Source: Polytrichum commune (Eukaryota; Streptophyta; Polytrichopsida; Polytrichales; Polytrichaceae). From it: 64,000 nucleotides of DNA. The translations under genes were made by a program, and so were the position numbers. The notes under the pieces are model-generated. The model was not told where the DNA came from. It was given only the letters and a program-made list of their open reading frames with translations, and searched no databases. The DNA lies in the NCBI GenBank assembly GCA_950295325.1, contig OX485809.1, positions 38,595,081 through 38,659,080 on the forward strand, read 5' to 3'. Every line of letters begins with the position of its first letter. The first letter of the stretch is position 1. Shown here in pieces: positions 1-12,278 of this stretch.

Positions 1-1532
1 AGCCCTTGCAGGTGGTGGCTATGGCGCCGCCCAAGGCCTCCGGAAAGCCCAAGAAAGGTGCGTGCCTCTTGGGTTTTCTCTTTTCATGTCTTTCTGAGTG
101 AATTATGGGTTTTGCAGGGGTTTCGAGGTTTTTGGAGGTTTGCGATTATCAAGGATTGGAGGTTATTCTCTTCTAGGGGTTAGGTTTGGTTTGGAGCTTT
201 TCTTGGAGCGAATTGTAGATTTCTGGAGGTTTGTGATTAGTGGAGAATTTTGTACTACATAGTGGCCATTAGGTGGACCCAGCCGCGCGTCGGGTCGAAC
301 CGATGCCATTTCCTAACATAATTCTCCACCGGGAAGAGATCATGCACATCACCAAACAGCCTTGTAAGCAATCTGTTGGATTGGTTGTGACTTGGTGGAG
401 TGGGGTGTGGAGGTTTGCAGTGATAGGAATTGTGAAACTGGCTCTGGAGGCCGGTAAGGCCACTCCTGCGCCGCCTGTGGGTCCGGCTCTGGGTTCCAAG
501 GGTGTGAACATCATGGCATTTTGCAAGGAGTACAATGCCAAGACCGCAGACAAGCCCGGTTATGTTATTCCCGTGGAGATTACAGTTTTTGATGTAAGTG
601 GCGATTGAATTGTGGTCTCTTATATTCTTCATACGAGTGGGCAATTTTGCGTAACATGTATACCCATTGTCATTCTAGTCAGTTCATTAATAGAGCACAC
701 GTTTTTGAGCTACATGCATACTATACAGAGCACTGTGCAATAATAATATTATACTCAATGTACCTGCACTAAACCCTTGTGCTGCATTAAGTTGTTTGAT
801 GAGATTTGGTTTGTGCTTGAATAGGACAAGAGTTTCACATTTATTTTGAAGACACCACCAGCCTCCATTCTCCTTTTGAAGGCTGCAGGTAAATACTCCT
901 CTATTGTCATTTTATTCAGTAGACTTTCATTTTGTTTGCTTATACACATGAAGTACGGTCTCTGTGTGATTTGATTCCAATGTGAAGGTTGCGGATACAT
1001 TCCCTCTCTTTGTGGCACAAATTACTGGATTTTCAGTTATGGCAGATATTTCTGATAAAATACCCTGACCACATACCTCACAGAGCAAATGATCATTATT
1101 CATGCTGCACAATTAGCATGATGAATGTGTCAAACCAGGGTAAACGTTGCTTATACCATTGCAATCGCAAAGAGCTATCTAATTATGTTCAGTTATCTCC
1201 CCAGTTAATGTTGTCATCTGCTGATTCTCATGGGTTTGCACTCTCCTCGTTGCATTTTCTATTTACTTCTACTATATGTATGTATATCAGGTTTTTTTAC
1301 TAATCTCAAAGATCATTGTGCAGGAGCTGTGAAGGGGTCCACAAATCCACAGAGAGAGAAGGTGGGGAAAGTCACGATTGATCAGCTTAGACAAATTGCG
1401 CAAGAAAAGATGCCCGATTTGAACTGTACAACTATTGAGTCAGCCATGAGAATTGTAGCTGGAACTGCTGCAAACATGGGCATTGATGTGGATCCACCTT
1501 TGCTAGAAAAGAAACAGAAGGTATTGTTTTAG
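1..1532 (+). CDS. PRPL11: Plastid 50S ribosomal protein L11 (uL11c), 5'-truncated, four visible exons
   Basis: Component of the GTPase-associated stalk base of the plastid 70S ribosome, binding 23S rRNA; nuclear-encoded and imported. Exons read as <1-57, 421-593, 825-888 and 1324-1532 (stop TAG 1530-1532), with GT-AG introns of 363, 231 and 435 bp. Spliced in frame from base 3 they give 166 residues. Visible motifs: [20 protein letters not shown] and GVNIMAF (N-terminal domain), [16 protein letters not shown], and the C-terminal RNA-binding domain with [20 protein letters not shown] and the L11 signature AGTAANMGI. The wording (MAPPK..., [17 protein letters not shown]) matches plastid L11 rather than mitochondrial or cytosolic forms. 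The ATG at 21 is probably internal: the frame is open upstream (PLQVVA before MAPPK), as in plastid precursors, so the transit peptide should lie left of the window. An ATG at 273 lies in intron 1 and is not the start. Confidence 0.95.
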
Positions 1533-3742
1533 GTTCTTTAGGTCACTTTTAGGTTATCCGTTCCAGAATTTTAGATATAGGATTTAATCAATCTTTCTGA
1601 ATACTGCTTCATTTTTCTTCCTATCCATCCCTGTTTGCCATGGGATTCATTGTTGTTCATTTTAAGAAATGTTGATGAAACACGAAGAGCCCTCACGATG
1701 CTGACATTGGATTAGAAGAAAGAGTAATTTGGTACTCTCTATGTTTTCATAGGACAAAGACAATTGCATTTAATACAAAACCACCTTAAGAGTAGCAATT
1801 ATTGAAATCACGCTGTGCGTTTGATTTGTATAATAGGCGAATAGGACCAGAGAGCTCTTTGCTCCCTTCACACAACAAATCATTGGCCACAACCAAAGTC
1901 TGCAACCTAATCAAACGTTGTGATAAGTATCTGTTCTGTGTATAGCAAGACCCTGTGCAAATGAGTGGCCAATAACCATCAAAGCGTTAGTATGTTATCC
2001 AGTTGTGATGATTTTGTTCGCTTGATCTCCATGTTTCCCAACAAATCCACCTTCAAGGGCTACAGAATTTTACTTTCGATTATAAAGGTTCTGTTCAAGC
2101 TTGGCCAGAGTCCTGGCAACTTTAGATGCTTTGTCCTGGTGAGTTGCAATATTGGATAAGTGTAATTTGGTCCTCCCTAACCAAGTGCACACATATTAGG
2201 GCAGAACTGATTTGTGTCCTGCCAAGTATGGCCTGACTCTACATTAGGTGAAGAAAATGGAAGCTGACAGTAGCATGATACACAACCATGGCTTGCTTCT
2301 GGTGTGTAACGTGTTGATAATGCCATGATACTCGAGGTAAAATAACTTCAAAATGGTGGATTTCGATAAGTGGAAGATGTTAATCAGATGGAAGGAAGCG
2401 ATAAGAGCATGTATGCACTAGAGCACTTCACCCTGAGGGAAAGGTTCATTCTGGACCCAACACATTCTACAAGAAGTTACAGTCCACCAACCGATGAATA
2501 TTCAGAATATCGATTCGGCTGTCCTTCTGTGGTCAAGGTCCTGTGGGTGTGATTGGTGTGCTCAGCATTACAATAGTAAATCACATGTGTACATTGTGCA
2601 TAGGAAGTTCAATATCATGGCCTACAGATTGGGCACTTATTCCAAGTGTTCTCTCTTCTTTAATTTCTAGAAACTTAGGACCTAGAGCATATACTCCTCC
2701 AGGTGTGCATTTAAGTGGGCTGGATTCCTTGACATTGTCTCTGCAGACAGGTTCAAACTTTGCAACAAATTGCAACCACACATACAGGCAGACAACTCGC
2801 ACAAGGAATCCGGTACTGATCTAGTCCCATAAATACCTTCTAGGTTGTCATCGTCACAGGTGATGAGGATGATATGGAAAAGCATCTAGAAGTGTGGAAA
2901 CTAACTTGTGCATGCAGCCAGTAAGTGCTCCACCACAACCAAGTTAGGATGCATCCAGTGACGATCAATAACTATGGGTTGTGGTTCTTCTAGGTTATGC
3001 ATCGGCTCAAATCGGTGTTGTACACACGGCCCACCACCATGGCCATTCTATGTAACTTACTTCCAGCTTAACATCCCAGGCACTGACTTAGTAATGTTCC
3101 TCTCCCTCCGAATTCACACAAGTGTTACTACTTCAAGCATCGCAGCAAAGTGTACTACTTAAGTTACTTTCCTGCACAAAACTCAGTGGGGGTCCACTCC
3201 GCTAATACACATCGTTGTTGAGGTGGTCAACTCATCATCGGCAAGCAATAAAATTCCATTCTTCATCAAATTAGGTGTAGAAAAAGTATTGGAAAAAATC
3301 ACCATGTGGGTATTGAGTTGGGAGTGGTGAAGAAAGCTGTAGCTTGTGTGGTGGCCAAAAAACTAACTGCACTAACTGCACTAACTGCACAAGGGCGGCT
3401 TGAGTATAATTCATTGAGAGCAATAAATACAAAATTAGGAAAGAAAGCATTGCGTTGAGCTTACGTATTGGAGAGTGGAAACTCGTGTGGCAATGTGCCA
3501 TGCTCGATCGCCAGAGTAGGGTATCATTCTTACTAGATTAGGTCCTCAAATTTGAAAGAAAAGGCAGAAATCCTCAGGATGGTGGATGCGACGCCGGGCC
3601 TATCCTATTCAATATGGTACATTAAAGGGGAGGCTGGTGAGGGATGAGGGGCTGGAACCGGTCAAAACTACAGTTAAGTAATTCATCGAAACTAAAAAAC
3701 TTTAGCTCGGAATATGTGGGTTGATTCATTGATTGATTCTCG
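1533..3742. other. Spacer between convergent L11 and MATE genes
   Basis: Both flanking genes end here, so it contains their 3' UTRs and terminators. No ORF in it looks like a protein I know. A 9-bp unit (CTAACTGCA) is repeated about three times at 3362-3390. No transposon end was recognised. Confidence 0.6.
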
Positions 3743-5978
3743 TCACGTGACCTGACTGCCTCTTAAGGCACTCGACTTCCCAGTCACTGCCTCGCCATCA
3801 ACAAGGAGGCGAGCTTGCTCCTCCGCAATGGACACAATGGATTCCAAGTCAAGCTTACATAATCCTCCACCTTTGGTGCTGGTGGTGGTGTTGTTGCTGC
3901 AGGCGAGCATCCCAAGCTCTTCATCCCCATCCTCGTCATCGAAGAGGATTGGCACAACCTTGTGTCCAAGCTTACTCAATTCGCTGGAACTCGGACACTT
4001 CGAGTTAGCCCTGGCACACTCCGCAGCCCAGTCAATGCGAGATGTGATGAGCAGGATGCTGCAAGCACAGCATATCTGTGCAGCCAGCAAGCCATACCAG
4101 AGCCCTTGGAACCCAATTTTGAGCCAAAAGGCTGACACCACGGCAACCGGTGTGCCAACGATGTAGAAGGAGACAAACATGATCACAGCGGTGACGGTGG
4201 GGCGGGCACTCCCTCGCAGGATACCGCAGCCTGCTGTCTGTGGGCAGTTACCAAGCTCGCAGATGCCAATTAGTGGTAGAACAGCCGCTGTTAATGCAAG
4301 CACACTTGCATCCGAGGTGTACAAAGTTCCCCACTGGTGACGAAAGACGATGGTCCACACCACGCTTACAATCCCCACCGCGAAAGCACAACCCATGGAT
4401 ACAACACTGGCGGTTCGTGCCCGCTCTGGGCGATTCGCACCGAGCTCGTTACCCACGCGAGTTGACACCGAGGAGCCTAGTGACATGGGGATGGTGTACA
4501 TCAGCGAGGTTGTCTGGATCAAAATTGCGGTGGCTGCAACTGCGACTTGGGGATTGGGGAGGTAACCAGCTAGAATGGTCATAATCTCATACCACCACCA
4601 CTCGAGGCAGATCTGCAGGCAGCTTGGGAGTGCAAGGGTTAGCACTGGCCACCACTCACACAGACATGCTAGCGAAGGGTTAACCCATGTGTTCTTGAAC
4701 CTCCCCGAACACATCACATACAGAAGCATGAACGCCACCACATTGAAGTTGGTCATGGCGGCCGCAACTGCCACTCCCGGCACTCCCAGTTTGAATCCAA
4801 AGGCTAGCAAGAGGGTTAGTGGGATGTGGAGCAAAACACCAAGAGCGGAGCACCACATCATCGGCGCTGTCAGACCTTGACACCTGAAATAGTTTCGCAG
4901 CGGTTGCAGCAAACTGTTAGCCAGGAGGTCTGGGAGCGAGTACCAGCAGTAGATGCTGGCCACTGATGTGATTTCTGCGTTTTGGCCGAGAAAGAGCATG
5001 AGGGGCTCCATGTTAGCCCACAGCAAGCTGATGGGTATGCATGCGACAAGAAGGATGAGCACCGTGCGTTGTAACGTCAGCCCCACCGTTTGCCAATTCT
5101 TCGATCCGTAAGCTTGCCCGCAGATTGGGTCCATTCCGGAGGCCAGACCATAGAGCACCGAGTAGCCGGTGATGTTTGTGAAACCGATTGATAGAGCGCC
5201 TCCCGCCAAGCTCGCGCCACCCAACCGCCCCAGGCATAGCACAGACACCATCAATCTGGAGTAGGCAATTCCGTTGGCAACCGCCAGAGGTAGCGCAATC
5301 TTCATGAGCTCCATGAGCTCTTCCACAATCTGCACATCGACAAGTTGCACTAATATGTTTAATGAAACTCCAGCATTCCCAATAACCACTAAATTCAATT
5401 ACGGTGATTCAGAGCTCTCTCTCACACACACACGTACACACACTGGCGGATCAACACAAACAGAAAATTTAAACCTGGTGTGGTTGTTCGCAGAGGATTA
5501 TTCATCGAAGTGGAGGTACCGTCAAAGACTAATGAGAATTTTTATTCTACATATTCGATGAGGGTAGACAAAACTCTGTCTCACACGCACTGGAAGATCA
5601 ATACGAATACATGTTTACGCTTGGTGTGGTTGACGCCAGGAGATTATTCATCGAACTTGAGGTACCGTTTAAGAGGTACTCATTCGTTGAGATTCGTTGA
5701 GGGTAGACCAATGGAAAACTGCAGATTGCAAAGTTGGCTGAATCCAAGTTTTAGAGGGAACCATCACTGTTGGTCGTTCTACTTTGTTTTCAAAATGATA
5801 AAAAAACTGATAGTGCTTGCTTACGCATGCTAAGGTCTCAAGTAGCCAGCGAGGAACAACGAGGCGTTACCTGACAAGGAGAAGGCCACGATTGAATTTG
5901 AGCCTCTCGGGGGTCAATGTCGGATTCATCGTCCGATGACGACGACGGGGGCACCTGCAGGGTAATGGCAATACACAT
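3743..5978 (-). CDS. MATE efflux transporter (DETOXIFICATION/DTX family), two exons
   Basis: Multi-pass membrane antiporter of the plant DTX family, expected to export organic cations, metabolites or hormones in exchange for H+. Exon 2 (3743-5329) alone gives 528 residues. Exon 1 is placed at 5871-5978: ATG at 5978, 36 codons starting MCIAITLQVPP and containing an acidic SSSSDDESD run, then CAG|GTAACG. The 541-bp intron ends TGTGCAG before IVEELMELMKIALP, and the join keeps frame, giving 564 residues. Motifs in that numbering: NITGYSVLYGLASGMDPICG near 88-107, CLEWWWYE near 277-284, STRVGNELGANRP near 325-337, ELGNCPQTAGCGILRGSARP near 394-413, followed by a hydrophilic tail. About 12 membrane segments are visible and the length is normal. 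These motifs fit the DTX48-56 group; a start beginning MC is common there. A single-exon reading starting at 5398 is possible, but its first 23 residues resemble translated intron. Substrate cannot be inferred. Confidence 0.93.
5420..5709. repeat. Imperfect tandem duplication inside the MATE intron
   Basis: Two units, about 5420-5571 and 5578-5709. Shared landmarks are CACAC..CACTGG..GATCAA, GGTGTGGTTG, GATTATTCATCGAA, GAGGTACCGT and GAGGGTAGAC. The second unit is shorter. The duplication makes up over half of the 541-bp intron. Confidence 0.75.
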
Positions 5979-6432
5979 CTTGCTCCCTCGCTAAATCTTT
6001 GGTCACAGACAATCCAACACCAGGCCTGAACTCGAATAGATTGCGATGAATGCCAGCTGGGTCCAAGGAGGACCACACGCACAACAAAACACCGTGAGGG
6101 GTTAGCTGGATAGCCTGTGGCTCGAAATTCGTGTTGCAACTTGGATCACGAGCATGAGCTTCGAGCTCAGAGATGGAAGTGGTAACACAAATACACGAGT
6201 TTAGCAATCTCAGTGAGGTGAAGATTGCACAAAACACCTCTCCTCTGATGCATAAGACATGGCAGCAAAGTGAACAACACTTTCCCACAAATTCCCCAAA
6301 AACCACACAACCCAGAACGGCTCACAAGCTGAAACCGAAAAATCTGGACTCACTGGCCACCAGGAAAACAGCAAAGAGAGATGCAGAGAGCTCGGAGGGA
6401 TAATAAGGGGAGCTTCCTATAAGAGCAGCAAA
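5979..6432 (-). promoter_or_regulatory. 5' leader and possible core promoter of the MATE gene
   Basis: Upstream of the exon 1 ATG on the - strand. A TATA-like motif (TTATAGG, plus positions 6417-6423) would place the transcript start near 6390 and leave a leader of about 400 nt. That leader would contain upstream ATGs, including an ORF of 126 codons (6306 down to 5926) overlapping the true start. Neither the TATA assignment nor the start site is proven. Confidence 0.3.
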
Positions 6433-6458
6433 GACACACACACACACACACACACACA
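6433..6458. repeat. (AC)13 microsatellite
   Basis: Uninterrupted AC repeat just upstream of the putative MATE promoter. Confidence 0.95.
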
Positions 6459-7065
6459 TAAAAAGAAAGGTTTACACAGACAGAGGCAAAGACGAAGACA
6501 GAGAGTGATAAAACAGATGATGGCGTGAAATCAAGGCTATTAAGTTAGTTGAGGTGAAAGATGGGATTTCGGAAGGACTAGAGAGGATGTGCAGAAGAAA
6601 TCCAAGCCGCCGCAATTCATGACAAACCAACACAGGGGCTTAGCCTGCGATTGGAAGCCGCCCTCATAAATGCTCCAGCTATTTCTACCCATTAACTTAA
6701 GGAATATCCTCGCGAGTCACTTCAATACACATCACAGTCCACCATCCTCCATGCACCACCTCCACTGTCTCACTCTCACTCCCCTCCTCTTGGTGCAATC
6801 CTAAAACACTTTATATTCTTAAACTCCACCCCCCACTCTAGTACTTAGTATAACTCACAACCACAAAGTCTAGTCATAGTCTATAACCACAAAGTTGCAC
6901 AAACCTATATAACTGCCTACTTTGTAGTCTAAAGTTACCAGACCTGCCTGCCAGGAGACAATGTTTCCCTCCCTCTTCAAATTCAATCTAACTTAACTGG
7001 ACGCGATCGGTTTGTGGCATCGTAAAAGATAATCCAAATCCTTGTTTTGAGATTAACCAGATCCC
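6459..7065. other. Spacer without recognised gene
   Basis: CT-rich on the + strand around 6720-6790 (CCACCATCCTCC..., CTCACTCTCACTCCCC). This would suit a plant 5' UTR for a gene reading rightward, but no convincing gene follows. Confidence 0.4.
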
Positions 7066-7146
7066 ATGACCAGCTTGTCCCTACTAGAAACGTCTGCAAC
7101 TGAGACGCGGCCTGATCTCGTGGCGATTCGCTTTGAAGATTACAGT
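7066..7146 (+). other. Possible orphan first exon
   Basis: An ATG at 7066 opens 27 codons (MTSLSLLETSATETRPDLVA..., ending EDYS) that run into a consensus donor GTAAGT at 7147. In the genomic frame it stops two codons later. Upstream DNA is pyrimidine-rich like a leader. No downstream exon or homologous family was recognised, and transposon DNA begins about 550 bp later, so it may be a decapitated gene or a chance ORF. Confidence 0.18.
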
Positions 7147-7699
7147 GTAAGTTAGTAAAATTTGTAGGGCAGAGTTGAGTTAAGTTGCTGCATATGCTCG
7201 TTTCTGTAAGCTATGTGGAGAAGATCAGATTCTGGTTGTAATTGGACTTCCCAATTGACACGGGAGTGCAAAGAGTAAATTTTTTGAGGGGTGAGGTGCT
7301 GGTGCTAGGACTGAGAGCTCGTTGCATGGAGTTCGTTTTACAGTGAAAAGTAAATTATGATGGGGAGAGTCATGCAGGGCATCTTTGGTTCAGTTTTACC
7401 TGCAGTAAGACTTGATTACGCAAGAAGCTGTGAAATAAGAGGAAAAACATTCCAAGGATGTTGAGATGAACACTGCTGGAATGTAGTATCTATTGTGATG
7501 TTGAGATCCTAATAGATACAACAACTCAATAGCTGTTAAGCTAAGAGGCTCTTAAACAAACACTTGTTCTCTCGGCACCCATTTCTCGAAGGATATAAAA
7601 GGCGCAATTAGTGCAAGACGATTAGCAAATCCAAGTAGCGCCTGTAGCCACTTTCCTCACGATTCTTGAAGTTCGTATGAGTATCCTATTCATGAATCA
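7147..7699. other. Spacer without recognised gene
   Basis: AT-rich; no protein, RNA gene or repeat family recognised on either strand. Confidence 0.4.
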
Positions 7700-8148
7700 T
7701 TGTCAAAGTGAAAGATTCTCCAAGTTATTAAATGATCATATAGGCCCCCACCAATTAAGTTGATTATTGCAACTAGAATGTTTAACAAATTTCGAGCACA
7801 TAGTCCAATCTTTTTTTAACACGTGTCTTTTTGGTGTCCGCTCTTAGATCCACGTCCAACAATTCATCATGCAAGCATTGGTGTCCGTTTACAACGAGGC
7901 ACCGAATCAAACACATCTAAGGTAGATGTGCCTACCTAATGCAGTGTCTCATCCTAAATGGACACCTATATTTGAGTGGTGTATGGTTACGTGTGAGTCC
8001 AAGCATAGTCACTGAAAAAGACACATATTGAAAAAGAGATTGGAACCCGTGCCCAAAAATTGTTAAACATTCCAGTCACAATAGTCACCATAGTTAGTGG
8101 GGACCTATATGACCATTTACCAACTCAAAAGAATCTTCACTTCGACAA
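7700..8148. mobile_element. Foldback element with long terminal inverted repeats
   Basis: The left arm (TTGTCAAAGTGAAAGATTCT, then ATCATATAGG, CCCCAC, GAATGTTTAACAA, about 7700-7850) is repeated inverted in the right arm (GTTAAACATTCCAG, GTGGGGACCTATATGA, CTTCACTTCGACAA, about 8000-8148). Total length is about 449 bp with arms over 100 bp. No coding capacity. The target duplication is unclear. A related left arm occurs at about 30000-30070. Confidence 0.7.
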
Positions 8149-8361
8149 CAAATAAAATACTCACATGAGCTCTGAAAATCATGAACAAAAATGGTTAAGT
8201 GCACAATTCAAATTTGCTAATCATCTCACAGTAATTTTTAATCTCAAGTCCTACGAGAGGTCGGTACAGAGAGAGAGAAAAGTAGTGTTCATCTAAGGCC
8301 CGACCCTTGCATTGCACCTTTACATTGTAAAGAAGAAGGGTGGTTGCCTGAATGTAACATA

Positions 8362-8582
8362 CCAGGGCTCGGGGAGAACTGACAGTTACAGATGATATAA
8401 CCTGTTGAAGTGGGAGACTTCAGGAGAATTACCGATCATTTTAGAGAAATCTATACAAGAATATACCTCAAATGCATAAAGCAAAAACCGGAAGATGTCA
8501 ACATGCACCCGGCTGGATTTAGAATCACATGGATCTTGACCGACTAACTATATATGCCCAAAAACTTCCCGGGCACTACTGT
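8362..8582 (+). repeat. Dispersed repeat R3 (about 220 bp), copy 1
   Basis: Begins CCAGGGCTCGGGGAGAAC and ends near TGCCCAAAAACTTCCCGGGC. The core contains GACTTCAGGAGAATTACCGA, CATTTTAGAGAAAT, ATATACCT, ATAAAGCAAAAACCGGAAGA and TGTCAACATG. The same ordered core recurs at 20335, 21097, 21280, 23558 (inverted) and 50225 (inverted). The outer ends are weakly inverted relative to one another, suggesting a MITE. Confidence 0.7.
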
Positions 8583-9464
8583 AACATACTTTATGCATTC
8601 TGACTTGATGTGAAGCCCATGAACTGAGATCGATGGGTGGGGACGCTTTTGTTCAGAGAATGTGCAGAAGAACATTTTAAAGTTCAGATAGCAGCAAGTT
8701 TGCATGTCCATGTCAAACTTGCAGGACGTCCCGTCCAATCCTGGCCTACTTAAATTCACGTCATGGAATCTCACTCACTCACTCACTTGCTTGCTCGTCC
8801 CGATCATCACCATCATTGTGTAACTAATTAGACTAATAATTAAGGGGATGGTAATTTAATTATAATCACTCAACCCTACACTACACTACACTGCATGGCG
8901 CTCAATCGCTCGCCCTTTCTCGATCGGTACTTATCCTAAGCTGATCGAAAAGTGAGTTAAAATATCTTCTTGTCACTGAGTCGACCCCGACCTTTTCCGG
9001 CAGTGCTTCAAGGCTTGCGAGTTTCAAGGCGTGTGGAGGCAGCCACCCATTGGTCGAGTGATCCACATTGAGTCCATGTTTGCTTGTGGAGACATCACAA
9101 ACGCAATTAATAAGGGTACGTAACTTCACGTAGAGTCAAGTTATAATCGTAGGCAATAAGTACACGAAATATATTGTAGTTGTTGTTAGTGTCACGAATC
9201 CCAAGTGTCCAAGGAACGGGGAGAACCAACCGCTACACTTTTTGCCTACCATTAGTGTGCGTTACTATTTGGAGAGTTACACGTTGCCATGTATGAACTT
9301 TGATTAAGAATATCGTTTTTTATCCCAAGTAATCTAAGTAGCTACAATGCACACTGAAGGAGATGATCGATATAACTTAGTTGGTAAAAAACGACAATAT
9401 TTGTAAACTTATTCATGTGAAACGTTTTTCAAAAAGTTACACAATGACATAAAATAACCCACAT
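8583..9464. other. Unassigned repeat-like DNA
   Basis: No gene recognised. A piece at about 9180-9245 (GTGTCACGAATCC..., GGGGAGAACC) resembles sequence near 19920-19990, so it is likely a fragment of a dispersed element. Confidence 0.35.
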
Positions 9465-9489
9465 GACACTAAATATGGTATTTAGTGTC
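9465..9489. repeat. Perfect short palindrome GACACTAAATA / TATTTAGTGTC
   Basis: Two 11-bp perfect arms around a TGG loop. Near-identical palindromes lie at 19956-19978 and 20309-20331. Confidence 0.9.
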
Positions 9490-10227
9490 TGGTCTTGAAC
9501 CCACACCTTACCGCACATCGTCAAAGAATAGGTGTTCATTTAAAATAGGTGGTGGAATTAGACCCGCTTACCTTATCATTCCCATAGTTGATCAAAGTCA
9601 TCAAAACAACCTTGTAGTCATTTGTCCATCATTCGTATTTCATGCATAGATTTTGAGCTATTCTAGAAAGGTATTTGTCTTGGTAACATAGTCGAATAGG
9701 GTGTAGGATTTGTAGCTAGCTCATTGTTTTAGAACAACCATCTTCTTTTTCAATCGATCATCTAATGCTAGGTGTTGGGATATTCGACTTTGGGATCTCC
9801 TTAAGTCAAAGAGTCGTTGCATCTCCCAAAATAATACGTGAATAGGTGCTAATTGTTTGTCAACATTAGCACAAATACCCAATCGAGACCTGGCCGAGGT
9901 TCAAGAGTGGACCTCCATTGTCCATTCATGTTCCCCAAAAGAAGGTGTTTAGGTACTCACCCGTTCATCCACAAACTTAAACTAATCGGTTAGCCACGGG
10001 ATGTAAGCTCCACCGCAATCTAGGAAAATGCAATACATCAACAATGCATGAGCCTTCAAAGCATCAAATCCACACCACTTGGGAGAGGAGGTCTAAAAAG
10101 CCCAATCCACTTTGGCTATGTTAGCATGAGAGGATGCTCAATCCTCACACCCTTCCAACACTTATTTAACCATTTCCGGTACTCGAGGCTTTACAACCCT
10201 CCTTGGATTGAGCCTCAAGTTTCTTTG
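9490..10227. other. Unassigned DNA
   Basis: No coding sequence, RNA gene or recognised repeat family. Confidence 0.35.
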
Positions 10228-10254
10228 TTTTTTTTTTTTTTTTGGGGGGGGGGG
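10228..10254. repeat. T16 followed by G11 homopolymers
   Basis: Sixteen T then eleven G, directly adjacent. Confidence 0.97.
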
Positions 10255-12278
10255 AGAGAAGCACATGCCTTATACTATATATTGGAATTTAAACCCCGAA
10301 GTTAAAGCTAGCTTGCTCTCCACCATTGTTGCGTGAAGATATCAGTTAGGACCACATGCACAAAGGAATCGGGTTCAAGGTGATGATCCAAAAACCTATG
10401 GTATGTGCAAGAATAAATGGTAGCTCTACTACCATCACATGAGTCCTAGGCAATCGTCTTACATTGGCGAAGAGACAATGCAAATCTACAACTATGAGAA
10501 ATTAATATATTTCCTAGAACATTGACGCGAGATAATTGCCTAGAACTCGTATGCTTGTAGTGAGACTCAGAGTCTCTTAAAGTCTACCTACGCAACTAGT
10601 ATCTTGAGATAACCACTCCATATGTACCATGCCTAACCTTGAGCATCGGAATTGTGGAAAGAAATGTAAAAAAAGAAAAAGAAAAAAACAACACAAAAAG
10701 TACCGGCATGAAGATGGTCTACTTGTCTTCAGGGTGGACCCAAACTAGAAAAACAAAAACTCATATTACCAAGGTTAAGGTGGGTCATGCTAACCTCAAG
10801 GCTTAGTTGTGGCTAACTAGCACAAAACAAAACAAAGCAAAACATAATCTTGTGCATATGACATCTCGTATGGTTATCAATATGGGGAGTGCACCTTCAC
10901 TAACTATATTGTAGCACATGGGTGCACATAAGGGGTGTTATTAACACTATATGTTACATGGCATACATAGGGCTTCAATATTCTATATCATGGCAATGCA
11001 TATGTATTTTGCCCCATGGAAAATGGAACATAGCTGCAAATTTACATGACTAACATACACAAACAGAAGATTGGAAGAAGTTAGGTAGGGTTTAGATAGT
11101 GAAATTTACTAACTTTTTATCATCTTTTCTCCATTATGTGGATTGGTGATCTTGTTTGGGGGGTGGACTCTTCAATGGAAACCTAAATGACGTGTGTGGG
11201 TTGCTATGAAATTAAACCCCCTATATACGAGAAGTTTATAGAGAAATACTAATGTATACATACTAATGGCATGCTAGAAAATGGACTTGTGTATTTACAC
11301 TAAGTTTTTCAATGTTTGCTCTCTAATGAGAATGTTCATCCATAGCATGTAACTCAACGATTGCATCAAACAAATAAAGACAAGAGCACGATAACTTAGC
11401 CACAATCCGAAGAACAAAACTCAAGTGAGCCCATGAGCACTCCAAGACCCTTTAGATTGTCCTATAAATGAAAAATGCGAACCCTAACAAGAATGGACAA
11501 AGGAGTCATTAAGGACTATCACCATATGACAACAATTAATGAAAAATGTGAATCAGTGTAAGTTAACACATCCACTATCAGACTTTTCTTTAAACCTTAG
11601 GACCCCAATTTTTACATCTACCTTTACTTCATGATTATTAATAGCCTTTTATATGTTTACACTAGAGAAAATTAATACCTCTCCCTTATGTATACTATGT
11701 CCACTAATGCCTCAAATAATACCCCTTCGTACACTTAAGTTAGTTCATACATGATATGAAGAGTCCAACCCCCAAGTGATCTTGTGCCAAATGTCAAGTG
11801 GTATGTTGCGGACTCATCATTCTAAAAAAACAAAACAAAACAAATTATGGCAGATTTGAAAATGATAGTTGCATTGGCTTAAATGACGACTATGGCAAGA
11901 GATGTTGTATTTGAGTAAATCTAGACATATTTGCAAAATCTAGACTTTTTGGTCGCTCCAATTCCATCATAGAATCCTATGATACTTTGATATACCTAAA
12001 TTTTATGGAAGATGTTTGTGTCCTTTGTGATTACTTGAAGTTTATGCTATTAAATACAATAAAGAAAATAATAAGATTTTTATGTGTTTTGTGGATGGAT
12101 ATATAGATAGATATATATAGATATAGCTAACTTTTCAAAACTTTTACAAAGTTTGAACTTCCTCTTTTCAGAGGCCAAATCCTTCAATTTCTTCCTCTTG
12201 GTAATACAAGGGTGGGTGGGTGGGAACATCCACAAGACTCTCTCTATATGTTTCTTGCATTTTTCCTATTTGATAGTA
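10255..12278. other. AT-rich DNA without recognised gene
   Basis: Two kilobases with stops in every frame. A few short A-rich (AAAAC) runs occur. No protein motif or element end was recognised. Confidence 0.35.

Noticed and set aside
255-644. 129- and 94-codon ORFs antisense to L11
   Set aside because: They are shadows of the conserved L11 exon 2.
3784-5237. Other ORFs of 60-114 codons over the MATE exon
   Set aside because: Alternative-frame shadows of the long transporter frame.
3743-5398. MATE gene starting at the 5398 ATG
   Set aside because: Possible, but the first 23 residues lack similarity to the family and end at an acceptor site; the upstream exon fits better.
10048-10305. 85-codon ORF containing the T16/G11 run
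   Set aside because: Coding would be FFFF...GGGG across a homopolymer; no similarity.
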